64,000 nucleotides of DNA from Bryopsis sp. KO-2023 (taxonomy: Eukaryota; Chlorophyta; Ulvophyceae; Bryopsidales; Bryopsidaceae): assembly GCA_030272585.1 (NCBI GenBank), contig BSYQ01000001.1, positions 62,001-126,000 of the forward strand. The letters are read 5' to 3'. Under the pieces are notes generated by a model that was given only the letters and a program-made list of their open reading frames with translations, had not been told where the DNA came from and ran no database searches. Positions 22,810-35,072 of this stretch are shown here, in pieces. Each line of letters opens with the position of its first letter. Position 1 is the first letter of the stretch. Made by a program: the position numbers and the translations under genes.

Positions 22810-24958
22810 TTACTTTTCACCCTCCTCTTCTTCATCACTCTTTTTGAAACCAATGATCTGCTTGGGCTTGGCGGAGGTTTCAGTGGTGGTGGTGGTAGTA
22901 GTGGTAGTGGCACTGCCCGTGGTGGTGGTAGCTGCACCTCCAGTCGTCAAAGTAGTCACCGCTGCAGCATCAGCATCTTCCTCGGAAGCTGGCTCACCTA
23001 CAATATTGATTATAAAAATTATATATATTGTGGCGTACAAGTTGATCGTACGCCACAACCCGTAGGAAAGAGATGGGTTTTTGCTTGGTTACCTCCTGGG
23101 GTCAGGTTATCAACCTCGAACTTGGGTGGTGGGAATAAGACTCGGCTGACAGAGAAAATCACTCCGTTGCTAGCCATAACATCTGGCAAGCCAACCTGTT
23201 GATGCACAAGCACTTCCAATTGTTTTTATTCAAATATACCATGGACCTGATGACAAAGCACATACACAAAAAAGTTGATATTACCTCAGCACAGAAAGCT
23301 CCTGCATTTGGATCACAGGTGCACCTCTCACAGGTCCTCTGGCAGAAACCGCCTGGCCACTGGGCACCAAGAGGGCTGATCATGAAAGGATCATAGCATT
23401 TCTGGAACTCAACCTGCTGCTCGCAATCGATACCATCAGGGGTGGGCTTGTCCACACAAGAATCGTGAAGCAAAATCTTTCCCTCTCCCATGGCTCCGTC
23501 GATGAAAGGAACAACATCCACAGTCTTGGTAGTGATAATACCAGTGTTGTTGGTGAAGAACTCAGTGCTCCATCCATCCTTCAAGATGTGGTAAAGAAGG
23601 ATGTCCTTCAATTCTGGGAGAGCGAGAACCGCCTCAACAGGGAGGGGCTCATTACCTGGACCAACAATCTGTGCCCTGAAAGCGTCGAAAGCCGCATCGG
23701 TTGGAGCGAAAACCTGCAAAACCACCACCATTTGAAATTGAACCTTACCACATGAAGCTTTCAAATATGAAGATAAGAATCAAAATAGAAGTAAGACACC
23801 TACCGTGTATGGTCCTCTCTTGGGGACTCCTTCCTTTGGTGGAGGGGGTGGAGGAGGAGGAGGTGGTGGGGGTGGGAGAGCAGACCTATTGAACCCAAAT
23901 CCGAACCAGGCAGGGAACTGAGGGTCGATTGGAGGTGGGGGAGGAGGCTCTGGGAACTCAGGACCATCATATTCAGGATCGTTCTTGGCCGTCAATGCAT
24001 TCAACAAATCCGTAGCCTGCAGCACAAACATTGGGATGAAAACATTACTGTGACACACAAAGAACCGAGGCAATCTGCACTTGATTTGATGATAGAAACC
24101 ACACCTCAAGAGCCTTCAGGAACACAGTGAAATCTCCGAGCAGTTCAAGGGTCTCGACAATGTTCAGATTCTCAGGGAGAGCAACATAAGTTCCGTTGTC
24201 AAGACGACGGATCGCACTTCCTTGCTCAGCAGATGACCAATCAATTTCATTCACAATGGTTCCCTCACTGTCTGTCACAGTAATTTTATCCCTGGATGGA
24301 TAAAGATAACACACAATTGAAAAAGAGCAAACGTTGATATGCACAAGAGCAGGGATTGATCTGCTGGCTGAAGCTTACCTAATGCCAACAGTGAAATCAA
24401 ATCCGCATGGGTTCTCCTCGGTTTTGGGGGAAATCGTCAATTTATGCCCAGGAGCGATTGATCCAAATTCTTCTGCGCACTCTCCCTCCCCAAAGTTGTA
24501 AACAGTGGATTCACCCTTCTTGGAATCGTCCGCGTCAGCGTCCTTCAGAGTCCACCCGATCAAGTCTTGCGTCTGCCCTCCGATGTTCCTCAAAACCACC
24601 AAATCGGTGTCATTTTCAGCAGCTGGAAACGCAACCACCCTCTCGATCACGATTTCCGGAGGGGTAACTCCCTCAACAACGGGGGCTGCCTTAGCGATCA
24701 GTTCCTCCTAGAAGCACGCAACACCCCAACCATCGAACATTAGCCACAGGCACACGATGTCGCCGCCGCCAGCGGAACAGCCATGCACGTGAAAGGAATT
24801 GCTTGAATCGAATCCGGAAAAACAGACACGGAAGCGCTAACTCACCGCAGGGGCAAAGTCGCCACTCAAAAAAGGATTGGACGATCCCAGCTGCGCCTCA
24901 GCCAGCGTGGAATAAAGAAGAACACATGCTAGCAAAGCCAGCCGCGAAGAATGAATCA
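22810..24958 (-). CDS. Secreted lamin-tail-domain plus fasciclin (FAS1) protein
   Basis: Seven exons read leftward: 24958-24844, 24709-24380, 24295-24105, 24019-23805, 23712-23285, about 23195-23092 and about 22999-22810. The start MIHSSRLALLACVLLYSTLAEA is a clear secretory signal peptide. The next two exons form a lamin-tail-like Ig fold (ERVVAFPAAENDTDLVVLRN, DLIGWTLKD). A FAS1 domain then begins (DFTVFLKALEATDLLNALTA) but is interrupted by a proline-rich linker with two Pro runs before the fold resumes at GPYTVFAPTDAAFDAF. Its C-terminal half is again split by a Cys-rich segment (CYDPFMIS, GGFCQRTCERCTC) before the H2-like end VMASNGVIFSVSRVLFPP. The protein ends in a Thr-rich, probably O-glycosylated tail and an acidic C-terminus. 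FAS1 proteins are extracellular-matrix or cell-surface adhesion proteins; here that role is inferred. No GPI signal was seen. Confidence 0.85.
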
Positions 24959-26897
24959 TGTTTGCCTTGGAAAACAAGAGATGGGTGCGGCGTCGATTTC
25001 TGAAAGGTGCAGCAGCGAACAGCGGATCAAAACTTCGCCTGGCGAAAAGCTGAGCAGCAACATTGCAAGTAGAACAACTCGCTCCCCATCCCCCATGTGA
25101 AAACAAAGAGGATCATCCACTACCTTCTTTCGGACCCGTATGGAGCACACCACTACAGCAGTGTTTGATCGAAGAAGTCGAAGCCGCTACACAAGTTTAG
25201 TGATGGGCTGTTGGGTTGATGATCTTCTTCAGAGACTGTGCCATTATGTACTCACTTCGCCCAACCGCTCCCCGTTCGCAAGACCCTGTGACGGACACAT
25301 GCAGGCGAGACAACCTTGGGATGGCGACGGGGACTCAGAAGATTTGAAAGCGTAGGATCGTAAAGCGATGGGGACTTGCCAACCAATAGTCTGGACCGCT
25401 TACTTGCGGCACGGCAGCAAGAAACTCGTCACACTCGACAATATCACTCACATAGAAACACGAAAAATATCCAACATGCGTAGAATTCAATGCTTTTCCT
25501 TGCTTCCAAGTCACTCCCAACAGTGTCACAACCAAGCAGGACGTGCACTCCCTTCAAGTGCAACAATAACAATTGTCCCTCCAAGTAAAGGACAAAAAAG
25601 TACTGAAATCGATTTGTGTGTGAGTTGTTGAAGGGACAATTTGTTGTTGCTGTTGTAATGTAATTTGATGTTTGTTTGTTTGTTGAAGGGAATAATGTGC
25701 AAATTTGTTTTCCATCATTCCACTCAGTGTTGTGCGTGGGAAGAGGTCACTAAGTAAGAATTGGTGCTTATGTCTCCTTCCTCTTGTTCCCCTTGTTCGT
25801 AACTACTTTTCCAGTGTTGTTGGTTTGCGTTTCTTTGGTTTTTCGCAATTGTTGGCGTTCTGGCTTTGTCCAGATCATGCCCGAAGTGTTTTTTCTAAAG
25901 TCCACAGAATCTCTCTGAGTATGGAGATTTCTGTGGATTATCGTTGCAAAGGCTTGTGGGGAAAAATTAGAGGCACTGATATGCGATCGTTCCAGCCATG
26001 TGATTGGTGAGATCCAGCTTTGCTGATCGATGAGGGATAATGTTGTAAGCTTGGGTATTTCTGTTTACTCTTAAGAAGGGGAAGATTAATTTGGAGATTG
26101 AAAGAATATGTGGGTTCAACCATTGATCTAAGGGAGGGACTATCAGTGTAGGGAGTGGTGTTGTCTTTCTTTTTTGTTGCTGGAACTTGCTAGATAAAAA
26201 AGTCCAGGAATTGTGGGATTCCCTGTGAGACTTACAGTGAAATTGTCTGGCCACCTCGACTTTTTCATAAGGATGCAGCAGCTTTGCTGGCAAAAACAAG
26301 AACTTCACTCATTTATAGACATAAAATCACAGTCTCCCCCAATACAGATCGAAGAATCATTCGTTACAAACTCTTTGAAATACAATTTGCTCTCTCCCTT
26401 TTACTTTTCCTCACAGCACGCATGCAGCCTGATTCACAGGCCACACACTGCTTGTGAACTAATTGTTTTGTGCTAGATCTGGTGTCGCTTTTAAAAGGTC
26501 AACAAAACATGAAATGAAATTGATACACACCACTCAGACTAGATCACCCTCAAAATCGCACCAGTAAAAATTGGACATACACTCGCTCTTTGCGAAAAGG
26601 CATCCCGTGCGCCTTTCACTCTTTTTATCCCATCCTATAACAGACCCAGTCATGACACACTCTATACATTGTGGAAACTTTTTCCCTGGGCAAAAATTCA
26701 AGGAATCATTCCTTGCCGGTCATTTCCCTGCAAAACAAGACATCCTACATTCAGTTCAATAAAATCATCAGCTTTGAAGCCATAATTCTTTCGAGGGATG
26801 GCTGCAAAAGTGCTCCAAGACAGTGGAGAGCATGTGGGATGCTTTTCTGAAAATATTGATTTCTGTGATCTAGTGGATGGTCGGAATTGCCTGGTGC
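24959..26897. other. Intergenic region with imperfect inverted repeat
   Basis: No supportable gene was found. The left part is the 5' flank of the fasciclin gene. Near 25555-25582 (CAACAATAACAATTGTCCCT) and 25627-25658 (start GTTGAAGGGACAATTTGTTG) the sequence is an imperfect inverted repeat with about 45 bases between the arms, which could form a hairpin. The right part leads into the 3' flank of the small gene ending at 26898. Confidence 0.45.
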
Positions 26898-27683
26898 TCA
26901 CCCGAAGATACTGACGTAGGCGTCGTGAGCTTTTTGGTAGCGCTCAGAGGGTTTTTTCTCCTCTCTATGCCCTCTCTCGATATTCTGCAAATCTTCTTCC
27001 AAGAAGTTGCGCTGGGGTACCGCGGGCTTCACTTCTGGAAGATCGTTCTTTGGCGCCTCAGAGGGTAAAGTCTCAAACTCGACTTGAGAGTCGGGTTGGA
27101 CGGCCTGACCCCCGTACGAGGTTTCTTGGCCCGGAGTGACGTGATCGAAAAGAGCGTAAAAGTTTTTGGTCTTTTCGTCCATCACAAGTGGTTTACTGGA
27201 ACTCTATAACACAAAAAGTGAAAATTGGGTCAGGCAAGACGCGAAATTTTGTGTTTTCAAATTTCGAACACGACATGCCAGTTACAAGAACTGTCCCAAG
27301 GGCTGGAGCAAAACTGACGCGAACAACGACGGGGCACCTGCACGTCCAGCACAGCGTCGCCCGCAAGAGAGATACTTCGAATAACGTGATAACCCTAAAC
27401 GTTTAATGATAGCGGACCCCTACTTTGTGCTCACCTGTGGTTTTTCGTGGATGTCGTCCATAAGACTGGCATGTTCAACCTTGGGCTTCGGAATCTCGGG
27501 AACTTTGTAATCCGGGGCCTTATCGGGTATCTTGTCGAAGGTCAGGTGCCCGAAAGCCTCGTCCCTGTCTTTGTCGGTGCTACCCATGCCAGTCCCAGCC
27601 CCATCAGCCCGAACCGTTCCAAATATACTCGCGAAAGCACGCTCGCGCTCCTCGTGTGTCGGTGTTTTCTTTGAACCCGTCAT
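26898..27683 (-). CDS. Small unknown protein with repeated Ala/Tyr-x-SIFG motif
   Basis: Two exons, 27683-27435 and 27203-26898, join in phase 0 (HEKPQ then SSSKPLVM) to give 184 residues. The N-terminus reads HEERERAFASIFG and the very C-terminus reads AHDAYVSIFG, so a short [A/Y]-x-SIFG motif brackets the protein; a third partial match is RDEAFGHL. The middle is charged, Pro- and Lys-rich and looks largely disordered. There is no signal peptide, TM segment or recognised domain. The exon 2 stop (TGA) lies inside GGGTGAGC, which also reads as a splice donor, so a further exon cannot be ruled out. Function not assigned. The phase-consistent join and the balanced composition argue for a real gene. 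Confidence 0.55.
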
Positions 27684-28264
27684 TCTTTCTCTGCTTCTCT
27701 CAGTCTCAGCTATTCAAAATTGTACAAAACTCGCGAAGTTGCACCCTGGTTTTACAAGGGACAGCTTTTTGGTTGCTGTTCGAGGTACGTGTCGTCCTGT
27801 TGGCGCCCGTCTCCAGCTCAGCGGGATTTGACTTCCTGATTGATACAGATGACTTTAATGGTTTAACAGTTTCCACGATTTCCTGATCGTCTGTTCAGAA
27901 CTGCTCTTGTCTATTTGTTCGTTTGTATATTGTGATCATTGACTGCTTGAATGATTGCCCTGTGCAACGGCGCTTGAACAGTTGTTCAATACCGCCCCAG
28001 AGAGATATTGTAGGTCCTGAAATTGTATGTCTGAGAGACACCTGTCTAGCCAATATATTTGCTGCTTCGTCTGGAAGTCCTGGACAAAATTTAAACCCTG
28101 GGAGCATGTCACCTCCCCCCATTGGTGCAACGGTCTCAGATTCAGAAACGCTGCACATTCCTACCTGAGAATCACATCCTCAAAAAATCCCTACCCCCTT
28201 GCCTAGCGATTTCTATATCTACCACAAATTAAGATGGGGGGCACTGAATAAACCCATACAAAAC
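27684..28264. other. Short intergenic stretch
   Basis: About 580 bases between the start of the small leftward gene and the stop of the repeat protein. No exon was seen. The 5' promoter of the small gene and the 3' untranslated region of the repeat-protein gene must lie here. Confidence 0.5.
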
Positions 28265-30847
28265 CTAGAGGCACACAGTGGGCCATCTAGCTTTGCCTTT
28301 CTCCATTCTTCGTTTCATCTCATCGATGAACTTCTTTGAAAATTCTATTCCCTTTGAAATTTTCATTTCTTTCAGACCATCTGCCATTCTAACCAAATCT
28401 TTGGCACTGAGGTCCCCTAATGAAACTGACTCCACAATATCTTTCACTAACCCCTCAACTCCACTGTTTTCGTCCACATGCAGCATTCCCAGTGCCCTCA
28501 TCACTTTCGAAACCTCGTGGCTTTTCAATTTGGCCATCTTTTGCCGCCTGGTGATTTCTTCCACCAAAACCCTGATCACATGGATGTTATCGTAAGATAA
28601 CTTTGACAGCCCCATGAAAACCTGTAGCAGACCGCCTGAGGCGATTTTCTCTATGTAGCCCTGTCGAATCACATAGGATAACAATGCATCTACCACATTG
28701 CGATCTTTTATTCGCAATTTCCCCAAACTGTACACCGCCAGCGTTAAATGCCGCTCCGACATGCTCTTCAATCTTTCCTTCCGGGTCAATTCTCTGGAGA
28801 ATATCTGAATCAAATCGTGTCGGTCGAAACCCACGATTGCTAGTCCATACAGAATGTTAGACAAGCCTTGATTGGTGAAAGATTCCAGCCGAGTTGGCTC
28901 CACAGCCATTTGCATCAAAATACCCATGCAGACATGTTTAAACCCCATTTTTCCCAGGCTGTAAATCATAATTGCCAAATGCTGCTCCTCCATCGACCCA
29001 GCTCTCTTGGGTTTCACCGCCTCCACAGCCAGCAGCCCCATCAATCTCTTATCTTTAATCCCAGCGTACCCCAAACCATATACACAATTCGAAATCCCAG
29101 CTGTTGACATTTTCGGTAGCCTGTCCGACTTAACCACCTCCTCCAGCAACCTTTGAATCACTCTCCGGTCGTTGAATCTGCACAGGGCCAATCCAAAAAC
29201 TAACATTGACAAGCCTTTCTCCGTGTATTTTTCAACCATGTCTGGCGTCAACCAGATTTCCACTATTTCTTTGATGGTTTGCTGGCCTTGGAATCCTAGC
29301 AGTCCGAGAGCATGTATAACTATGGCGACCTCCCCTGCTTTGATTGTCGGCCTTCTCTCTAGTTTCATAAACTCAAGCAAGATTTTCTTGAGCACATCGC
29401 CATCTTGATGAAGCAACTGACCCCAAGCGTACACCACCCCACATAATTCCTTGGTCTGTCTCAATTCCAGGGAAGCCATAAATGCTTTGGACAAAGCTCT
29501 CACTGCCGTCTCGTTCCGATGCGCAACCGAGGCCATCCCGTGCAAGATGCTCACAATTTCACAGCCACCCAGACTATCCAATCGTTTGGGCTTCAGAACT
29601 TCCCTCAGCAGCATGTCGAACACCTCTCGATTTTTGTGTCCCAATTTCCCAAAGCCATATACAATCGAAGCCAGCTCTTCGTTCCTCGCATTGGAAATGA
29701 AGTTTGGCAGAAGCAAAACATTCGAAAGCTGATTGATTACTTGTTTCAAATGACCATGCCCAAGTCTACCCAGCGAGTATATCGACATAGCAACATCGCC
29801 CGGCAGCAAATTCGGCCTCCGTTTCATTTGGGTTAGTTCGTTTGCCAGAATTTCCACCACAAAGCGATCGCTGGAACCCATCATTGCGTAAGCATAAATC
29901 ATGTTTGATAACTCCTTTTCTGAGAATGCATGGATGTATCGCCGGCTTTCGATTTGTCGGGTCAGTTTTCCAAGCACCTCAGATTCACCAAAGCCAAGAG
30001 GTGCCAGCACATACAGCATTCTGGACAGCTCATCCCCAGTCAATCTTTCCATTCTGGAATCGACCAGCTCGCTAACCACCATTTTCACGAATTTCTCTTC
30101 TGAAGGGAACAAAACGAAGCCTTGATTCTCCATCTTAACCCTGCCTCTTCTTAATTTGGCCAATGCAGAGAGCATGAAACACAAATCGTCCGTGGAAAAA
30201 CACCCCAAATCCCCCGAACCTATCACGCTCTCCGCCACCGTGTCCAGTAAGCCCGCGTGGAGGCACATCAGCTTCGAAAATGTGCGAAATATCAACAAGA
30301 CTTGGGCAGGGTTCATTGTGTGAGCAACGGTAGCCGCTAGACCCGATACTTCCGACAGAAACGGGGTGTTTTTGGTTGCTTTCGCCAGCTGCTCGTTCTT
30401 CAGGAGCGCGTAGAACAGATCTGACACCAAATCAGCGGAGGGATCTTGTCGGGCTCGCTTGAGAGTGTTTCTCGCCCACTCAACATAGTTTTCGAAAGAT
30501 CCTTTCGAGGGAACCGTGCAAAATCCACGACTGTGAGGGGCAGTCCGCACGTCCCCCCACTTTCTTTTATATCCTTTCGGTCTTGGCGTGGTGGGCGTCG
30601 CGTCGAAATCCGCTTGGCTCTATTGAAAACAAAAACAAGTTATCGTTCAAACAACCACACGAGTACAAGCTCCAGCAGCGTTTCCACAACCACCTCAGGG
30701 TGTCGTCCCCACCTTGGAAGGCAACACAGAGATTGGCTGGAAATCAGCCCCCCTTGATTCGAACAACGCAGCGCAGGTTTCCGTTGGAACACCCTTGTTC
30801 AGGCGAGTCGCGCCTCTCAAGAGCATTGCTGAAATTCGACGCAACAT
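28265..30847 (-). CDS. Organelle-targeted octotricopeptide-like helical repeat protein
   Basis: Two exons, 30847-30713 and 30619-28265, join in phase 0 to give 829 residues. Exon 1 encodes an Arg/Ser/Leu-rich leader (MLRRISAMLLRGATRLNKG) typical of a mitochondrial or plastid targeting peptide; exon 2 alone would miss it. From about residue 120 onwards some 15-16 helical repeats of about 40-42 residues follow, with recurring cores such as ELSNMIYAYAMMG, ELASIVYGFGKLG, HLAIMIYSLGKMG and GLSNILYGLAIVG, each followed by a second helix (e.g. VVEILANELTQMKR). This is the layout of the OPR/HPR/RAP class of alpha-solenoid RNA-binding proteins that stabilise, process or translate organellar transcripts. 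The OPR PPPEW signature is not obvious and no C-terminal RAP nuclease-like domain is present. It ends KARWPTVCL. RNA target unknown. Confidence 0.8.
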
Positions 30848-32717
30848 GCATCCCACACATCTTTGTGGGTGCGGTGCTCCTTGGTTTGGCGGAAGCGAGG
30901 GAGAGCAATCAAGGCAACTGAACAACACGGACGCTCTCTAGAATTTAATCTAATGGTTTCGATTCGGGGCTGTCTTTCCACATTGTGAATGTTTGTGTTT
31001 CTGTGCTTTTCGCAACATGGCTGCTGGCTGTCTGTGTGGTGGCTTCCACCAATCTCATTTTTCTCTTGTGTGTGTTAGTATGTTCTCTTTCCATCGCGTT
31101 TTGCCTGGAAGTAATTATTGATTAGTGGTTCTCTTTCCATTTCAGCCCAATTCCTTCTCAACTCTCAGCAGCACCCATTGCTTGATTTCTGGGTTAGATA
31201 CAGCAGGGTGCAGAGGACCCTTATCTTGTGTGTGTGTTTCTCACTTTGATAAGAAAGCACATCAAATCAATGAGCACTAAATCACCCACCCCCAAATGCC
31301 AGCTATGTTCAATCATTCTCGCATCGTTGTCAAAACGGAGCTGTCCAATCAACTGATATCACAAGCAAACAAAAACAGTATTGTCTTTTTCTTTCCTTTT
31401 TTAGTCTTTTCCTTATTCATCTAATATTTTCAAGGCATTTCATGGAATGGACTGACTTTGCACACATTCAACATCATTACCCTTGCCCCCCCCTCCCTCA
31501 AATACAAAAAAAAGAAAAGAGAAAAAACTCAAAAAAAACACAAAACACACTGATTTTTTTTTCTCCACCTTCTCTTCCCCTTCAAATTCAAAACATTACC
31601 AGATTTTTGACCCTTTCGGTTTTTGACCAATATATTTTTCCCCCTTTAAAGCCTTTTTTTCCCCCCCTCGATAATCAAAACCGAGACACCTGCAAAAAGC
31701 ACAGAGAAACACACACAGACATCCGAAAAAAAAAAAAGAAAAAAAGAAACAATGTGGCATATTTTTACCTTTCATGTTCAGAAGCTTAATTTCACCAGTA
31801 ATTTCCTATCTTTTTCTTCTTTTTTTTCCCTTTTTTGCAACCCTTTGTCACCAAAACTCCAAAACCAAAAAACACCGCCAACAAACAAACGCAAACCGCA
31901 AGCATTCACAAAGATCAAACTCACACAAACCAGACTTTAAACTCTACCCAAAGCATCATCTCACTCTTTTCTTGCTGGAATTCTAACCATGTCCCCGCAC
32001 ATGCACAAACACACAATCATTCTGTATGCACCAAAAAAAAAATCAAAGCATAGGCCACTTCCTGCTGGAGTATTTTTTTTTTCTTTTTATAATCTTTTTT
32101 CATAATCTCGTTCTTTTCCCCCATACACTCGATGGACTTTTTCTCTTTCTTTTTTTTCCCCTACACCCGCCCCCGTCCCAAACCAGAAACCCTCAAACCC
32201 CGAATTGTGAAATTCTCTCCAACCCCCCTCCCCTTACCCTTCCCAGGCTGAAAAGTAACAAACTGCAAAACAAAAGGCATAACGAAAGGTTTGATATGAA
32301 AATCAATCTTTTTCTTGTTTTAATCCCCACCAAACCCAGCAATCCAAAGAAAATCACAAGACAACGAATGTGATTTAAATCTTTCTTTTTTCCCTTTTCC
32401 CTGAAAAGAAATAAATCCCACAAAACACACATCCCAACACACACACGCCATCGAATATATATATATTTTTGGTTTTTTTCTTATCCACAAAAGATCCCGT
32501 ATTTTTGCCTAGCAGGTGAGATAGGCACAAGGAAAATGCTATTACTCTCTGTCTCTTCTTCCTTCTTTGTTTTTTTATAGCAAAACAATACATTAAGAAA
32601 AAATAATTTTTTTCTTTTTTTTTTTTCTCTCTCTCTTTCTTTCTTCAACCCCTCCTTTCATAAAATCTTTTGCCCCTGAATTCTTTTCTTTTTTCTTTTC
32701 TTTTTCTCTTTTCGAAA
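30848..32717. other. Low-complexity intergenic region
   Basis: No gene was found on either strand. From about 31380 to 32710 the sequence is dominated by T, C and A homopolymer tracts and simple (CA)n, (TC)n patches, including TATATATAT near 32456. The left end carries the 5' flank of the repeat-protein gene, the right end the 3' flank of the vasculin-like gene. ORFs here are compositional artefacts. Confidence 0.6.
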
Positions 32718-35072
32718 CTACATAGAATCGCTATCTGAAGTCGTTCTTTCGCTTCCAACCAAAAATCCTGAGGAAGTGTGGTGCCAGATCGTGTTCAAAT
32801 GAAATGCACTGCACGCACAGGGGGCAAAACCTCTGGCCCCTGCACGCGATTTCAGGGAAAGCGTAGCAGCAGTGGAGGTGTGTGCCTTTTCCTTGCGCCA
32901 GGCCGCAATTTCTTCCTCAGTAAGCAGAGTCACCTCATCGTTCGCCGACCAACCCAAAGAAACCAAAAACCTCTCCTCCTCAGCCGAGGGCATCCACAAA
33001 TGAGAGTCGTCGTAATTCTCAGAAGATTTCTCAGAACAAAGTCCGCCGTCAGCCCCCACGTGCAATTCCTTCATTCGAGATTCGATGGAGTCCTTTGCTT
33101 TGGAAATGACCATCCCATCGTCCCCGATCGAGTCCACCCCCGAACCACCCTTGCCATCTCCCTCGTGGTCCTTTCCCAAATTGGTGGGGTCAAATACTGA
33201 GGGTTCCGAAACCGTTCGTTTAACCACCGATATTGGCTCCACATTCTCCCCGGAAGGGGCCAGCTGCCCAGATTGTCGCCTCAAGTTATTGTAGAATGCT
33301 ATACGATTTTGTTCACGCTCCTGAGCCTTCGCTTTCTCATGAGTGGAGAAATCGTGGCTCTCGCCCCTGGACCTCCGACCACGGGGAGGAATGTCCTGCC
33401 GATCGGGTCCAGGAGATGTCGAGTGTTGCGTAGTGTGACCATTCATTCCCGAAATCGATGTTTCCAACACCATGTTCCTCTGAGACACGCTGCCGCTCTT
33501 TTTAGGGAGAACCAACGTAGAGTCGTGTTTTTGCACATCCTCCATTCTCTTGTTCGTCGCAGAAATCATGTTGCTGAACCGTTGCAGAGTATCCCGGTGT
33601 TCCCCTCTCCTCCCCCCGCCCGACTGCCCCTTCACCCCACCCTTGGTTTTTGCCCCGGGGGTTGCAATCACAGGTATCAACCGCCTGGACTGTTCCATTT
33701 CCAGGCGATGCTTTTCGGCAATGATGTTCTGTTCAGGGTCCACAGGATTTTGTTGAACTGCGTCGGCCATCCGGGCCGGTTGAGCAGGTGGTGGTGAGAG
33801 GGAGGGCGGCGGGGGAGGAGGGGGTGGAGAGCGTCTGGGCGGAATGTCCCCATTCTCTTCGATCAAAGGTTGTTCAGCAAGGCGGGAAGTCCAACGGCCT
33901 TGACTCCCTGAGGAACTGTGCCCACTCCACGACCCACTTCCCCTATCGTAATGGCGTTCCCCCAACGATGGGAAATTCTTCTCGAAATTTGCCTGGAGGC
34001 ACAAACCATTTTTGATTTCAGAAAGGGAAGCATGGTGGGTAGGTTCAATTTTTTTTCAAGTTTTCTTTCCATTCCCTTCTTTTTTCAAAAACAAGTTGCG
34101 GTTTGCTTTCCCTGTTTTCCCTGTTTTACTCCAGGTTGGGGATTCAGTTGTAGGAGTGGCCTCTTTGTGTGTGAGCACATTTCCTTGTTTGGATTTCTCT
34201 CACCTTCACGCTGGGGCCTTGTTCTTTCTGGTGCTCCCTTGTGTGCCTGGCTGACCCACCTCCAGACTCAGAAATCCCTCCGTGCGGTAACCCCCCGAAT
34301 CTGCCTGCTTCGCCCCCGACTCTACCCTCCCTTTCCGCAACGTCCCGGCTGCTGGCTGAACGATGGTGGCGTTGCCTTTGTTTCCCAACTTCACGCTCCG
34401 CGATAGTTTCCCTTTCGTCGCGACGGTGCGTTCGACTCAATTGTCGACCGTTGCCCTCGCTGAACGACCTCGTCAGCGGGCCGTTCCTTGGGGCATAAGA
34501 TCCACCCGCAGAAGTCTCGTCGAAAAGTAGCTCCGACCTTGATGCGGTCCGAGGGGTGTAGCGTTCATACCGCGTCTGACGATACCTGTCCGAGGATCGA
34601 CGCTGCACGTTGTTGTCAGAAACAGTCAACGCGCGGCCGCTCAGTTCGTACCGTGAGTTGCTGTTCTTCGAGATGGGGTCTGGCGCAGGGTTTGAATCAC
34701 CGCGTCGGGACCGCGACCAAGAGTTTTCTGTGGGACGCCACAGAAAAGTCAGTTTTCACTTCCCCTCAACACGGGTTCAATCAACAGCGTCAGTTCCTGT
34801 CCCGAAATATGAGCTCCATTCGAAAAACCCTTTTCTAAAAATGTCCCAAAAAACAACAAAACAAAAAGCGCACCCCCCCTGGAGTTTTCCCCTCCGATAC
34901 GACTGCCCTGAACCTTGGGCGTGCAAGTGCAAGCTGAGACGACAAAAACGACACAGGGAGTTTCGAGTGTTGGCTTACCGCGTTCACGTTGTTGGTTGGA
35001 GGCAGTGGAGGGTCCTATCAGCATCCACTGGGGGAAAAATTTCACTGGTTCCGCACGTTCGCTCGAGTCCAT
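32718..35072 (-). CDS. Vasculin (GPBP1)-like nuclear protein
   Basis: Three exons, 35072-34979, 34727-34204 and 33992-32718, join in phase (1,892 + stop bases, 630 residues). The N-terminus has AEPVKFFPQWMLIGPS, resembling the F-x-P-x-W-L motif at the start of vasculins. Exon 3 opens ANFEKNFPSLG, matching the family's F-P-S-L motif, and near the C-terminus AEEERFLVSLGW followed by LLTEEEIAAW matches the most conserved vasculin block (a short helix, L-G-W, then L-T-E-[DE]-E-[IL]). In between the chain is Arg/Ser/Pro-rich and disordered, with a Pro run. Vasculin/GPBP1 proteins bind GC-rich promoters and act as transcription regulators in animals; the role in this organism is inferred. Unusually, about 50 residues follow the conserved block, ending in acidic TSDSDSM. 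Confidence 0.75.

Noticed and set aside
31442..32373. Several + frames rich in Pro, Phe, Lys and Asn
   Set aside because: They arise from homopolymer and simple-repeat tracts between genes.
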